Shown here: in pieces, positions 62,621 to 64,000 of the stretch
Layout: each line of letters begins with the position of its first letter
Position numbering within the stretch: the stretch's first letter is position 1
From: Rhodopseudomonas sp.
Lineage (GTDB): Bacteria > Pseudomonadota > Alphaproteobacteria > Rhizobiales > Xanthobacteraceae
Length of the DNA: 64,000 bases
Assembly (NCBI RefSeq): GCF_013377015.1
Contig: NZ_JACABA010000001.1
Location: forward strand, 579,554-643,553
Reading direction: 5' to 3'
Position numbers and translations under genes: made by a program
The notes under the pieces: model-generated
What the model was told of the DNA's origin: nothing
Database searches by the model: none
What the model saw: the letters and a program-made list of their open reading frames with translations, nothing else

Positions 62621-63958
62621 TCAGCCGGCGTTGCGCTGGTCCTTGACCCGCACCGCCTTGCCCTGCGAGCGCGGAACCTCGCCCGGCGACTTGACCACCA
62701 CCTTGCAGGTGACGCCGATCAGCGACTTGATGTGGTGGGTGACCTCGGCCGCCTTGCGGGCGCGGCCGGTGTCGTCGAGCGGCGTGCCGGGCGCCATTTC
62801 GACCTCGACGGTCATGGCGTCGAGCGCCTTGTCCTTTGTCAGCACCAGCTGGTAGTGCGGCGCGATGCCGGGGAAACCGACCAGCACGGCCTCGACCTGC
62901 GACGGATAGACGTTGACGCCGCGGATGATCAGCATGTCGTCGTCGCGGCCGGTGACGCGCATGATGCGGACATGGCTGCGGCCGCAGGCGCAGGGCTCGC
63001 TGCTCAGGCTGGTGATGTCGCGGGTGCGGTAGCGGATCATCGGCAACGCTTCCTTGGTCAGCGTGGTGATGAGCAGTTCGCCGATGGACCCGAGCGGCAA
63101 CGGCTGCAGCGTTTCCGGATCGATGGTCTCGAACAGGAAATGATCCTCCCAGCCGTGCAGCCCGTTCTGCGCGACGTGGCATTCGCAGGCCACCCCCGGC
63201 CCCATGATTTCCGACAGGCCGTAGATGTCGATCGCCTTGATGCCGAGCCGCGCCTCGAGATCGTGGCGCATCGCGTCGCTCCACGGCTCGGCGCCGAACA
63301 GGCCGAGCCGGACCGGCGCCTGACGCAGGTCGACGCCCATCTGTTCGGCGACCTCGGCGATGTTGAGCGCATAGGACGGCGTGGAGCACAGCATGTGGGC
63401 GCCGAAATCCGACATCAAGCTGACCTGTCGCTCAGTGCCGCCACCGGACATCGGCACCACGGTGCAGCCGAGCCGTTCGGCGCCGTAATGCGCGCCGAGC
63501 CCGCCGGTGAACAGGCCGTAGCCATAGGCGTTGTGCACAATATCGCCGGGCTGCGCGCCGGCGCTGACCATCGAACGCGCCATCAGGTCGGACCAATTGT
63601 CGAGGTCGTTCCTGGTGTATCCGACCACGGTCGGCTTGCCGGTGGTGCCGGACGAAGCGTGGATACGCGGCAATTGATTGCGCGGCACCGCGAACATCCC
63701 GAACGGGTAGTTGTCGCGCAGATCGTTCTTCTGGGTGAACGGGAAGCGCACCAGATCGGGCAGCGCCTTCAGGTCACCCGGCTTGACGCCGGCGGCGTCG
63801 AATTTCGCGCGGTAGTGCGGAACGTCGCGATAGGCCCGCTCGACGATCTTCTTCAGCCGGTCGAGCTGCAATGCTGCGAGCTGCGCGCGCGGCATGGTCT
63901 CGATGGTGCGGTCGAACATCTCAACGGATGTTTCGCGTATCGCAGTCTGCGCTTTCAT
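62621..63958 (-). CDS. paaK: phenylacetate-CoA ligase
   Basis: 445 residues. The ATP-binding loop is A-S-S-G-T-T-G-K-P-T, then D-I-Y-G-L-S-E-I-M-G-P (A5), R-Y-R-T-R-D-I and R-G-V-N-V-Y-P-S-Q-V-E, as in PaaK. The C-terminal lysine (K-V-V-V-K-S-P ... G-K-A-V-R) is present. It activates phenylacetate or a related aryl acid to its CoA thioester. It leads the operon-like run with the liv importer. Confidence 0.95.
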   Translation of the reverse strand: MKAQTAIRETSVEMFDRTIETMPRAQLAALQLDRLKKIVERAYRDVPHYRAKFDAAGVKPGDLKALPDLVRFPFTQKNDLRDNYPFGMFAVPRNQLPRIHASSGTTGKPTVVGYTRNDLDNWSDLMARSMVSAGAQPGDIVHNAYGYGLFTGGLGAHYGAERLGCTVVPMSGGGTERQVSLMSDFGAHMLCSTPSYALNIAEVAEQMGVDLRQAPVRLGLFGAEPWSDAMRHDLEARLGIKAIDIYGLSEIMGPGVACECHVAQNGLHGWEDHFLFETIDPETLQPLPLGSIGELLITTLTKEALPMIRYRTRDITSLSSEPCACGRSHVRIMRVTGRDDDMLIIRGVNVYPSQVEAVLVGFPGIAPHYQLVLTKDKALDAMTVEVEMAPGTPLDDTGRARKAAEVTHHIKSLIGVTCKVVVKSPGEVPRSQGKAVRVKDQRNAG

Positions 63959-64000
63959 GGTGCTGGTCCTTGTCAGGACGCCGCTGCCGGAACCGGCGTG

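Overview
The window is GC-rich chromosomal DNA of an alphaproteobacterium. The best fit is the Nitrobacteraceae (Bradyrhizobium/Rhodopseudomonas group), with a Rhodopseudomonas-like genome most likely. The pointers are a Caulobacter-type flagellar operon with SciP and FlbD, EcfG-type promoters in front of stress genes, a urea/amide uptake locus, an aromatic-acid type liv/paaK cluster, and three families of palindromic intergenic repeats. The taxonomic call is inference from gene content; no rRNA or tRNA gene was seen.

Layout. 1-12.4 kb: housekeeping and small-molecule genes, namely a partial gamma-glutamylcyclotransferase, two transglutaminase-like proteins, an N-formylglutamate amidohydrolase, a LysE exporter, YqeY, carA, a hotdog thioesterase, Dps, a methyltransferase, a RecD-like helicase and several small ORFs. 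12.4-13.1 kb: two orphan genes in a locally AT-richer patch. 13.3-18.9 kb: sciP-fliF-fliG-fliH-fliN-flbD. 19.7-26.9 kb: hyfB-C-E-F-G-I, a six-subunit complex I/group-4 hydrogenase-like operon whose large subunit has lost three of the four Ni-ligand cysteines, so it looks like an Ehr complex and not a hydrogenase. 27.3-32.0 kb: cobS, a tyrosine-phosphatase-like protein, a degenerate FmdB-like ORF and a CbbQ/CbbO-type MoxR ATPase plus VWA pair without Rubisco.

32.3-44.6 kb: a nitrogen-scavenging locus. urtABCDE, formamidase, FmdB and aliphatic amidase run leftward. Divergent from them is a 1122-aa protein that fuses an NCS1-type permease, a nine-cysteine cluster, a histidine kinase and a receiver, followed by a LuxR-type response regulator. 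44.8-48.2 kb: a secreted small protein and a three-gene DUF3618/holin-like/glycine-zipper-like envelope operon preceded by an EcfG-like promoter. 48.4-55.6 kb: an acyl-CoA ligase, an ExbB-ExbD-TonB operon, an enoyl-CoA hydratase and an unusual pair of acyl-CoA dehydrogenases. 55.9-64 kb: phenylacetate-CoA ligase, a livHMGF ABC importer, a long-chain-type acyl-CoA ligase and the importer's binding protein.

The strongest candidates for new biology are the permease-kinase fusion with its Cys-rich linker, the nickel-site-less Hyf/Ehr complex, the orphan CbbQO pair, and the near-perfect rule that convergent gene ends carry a palindromic repeat.
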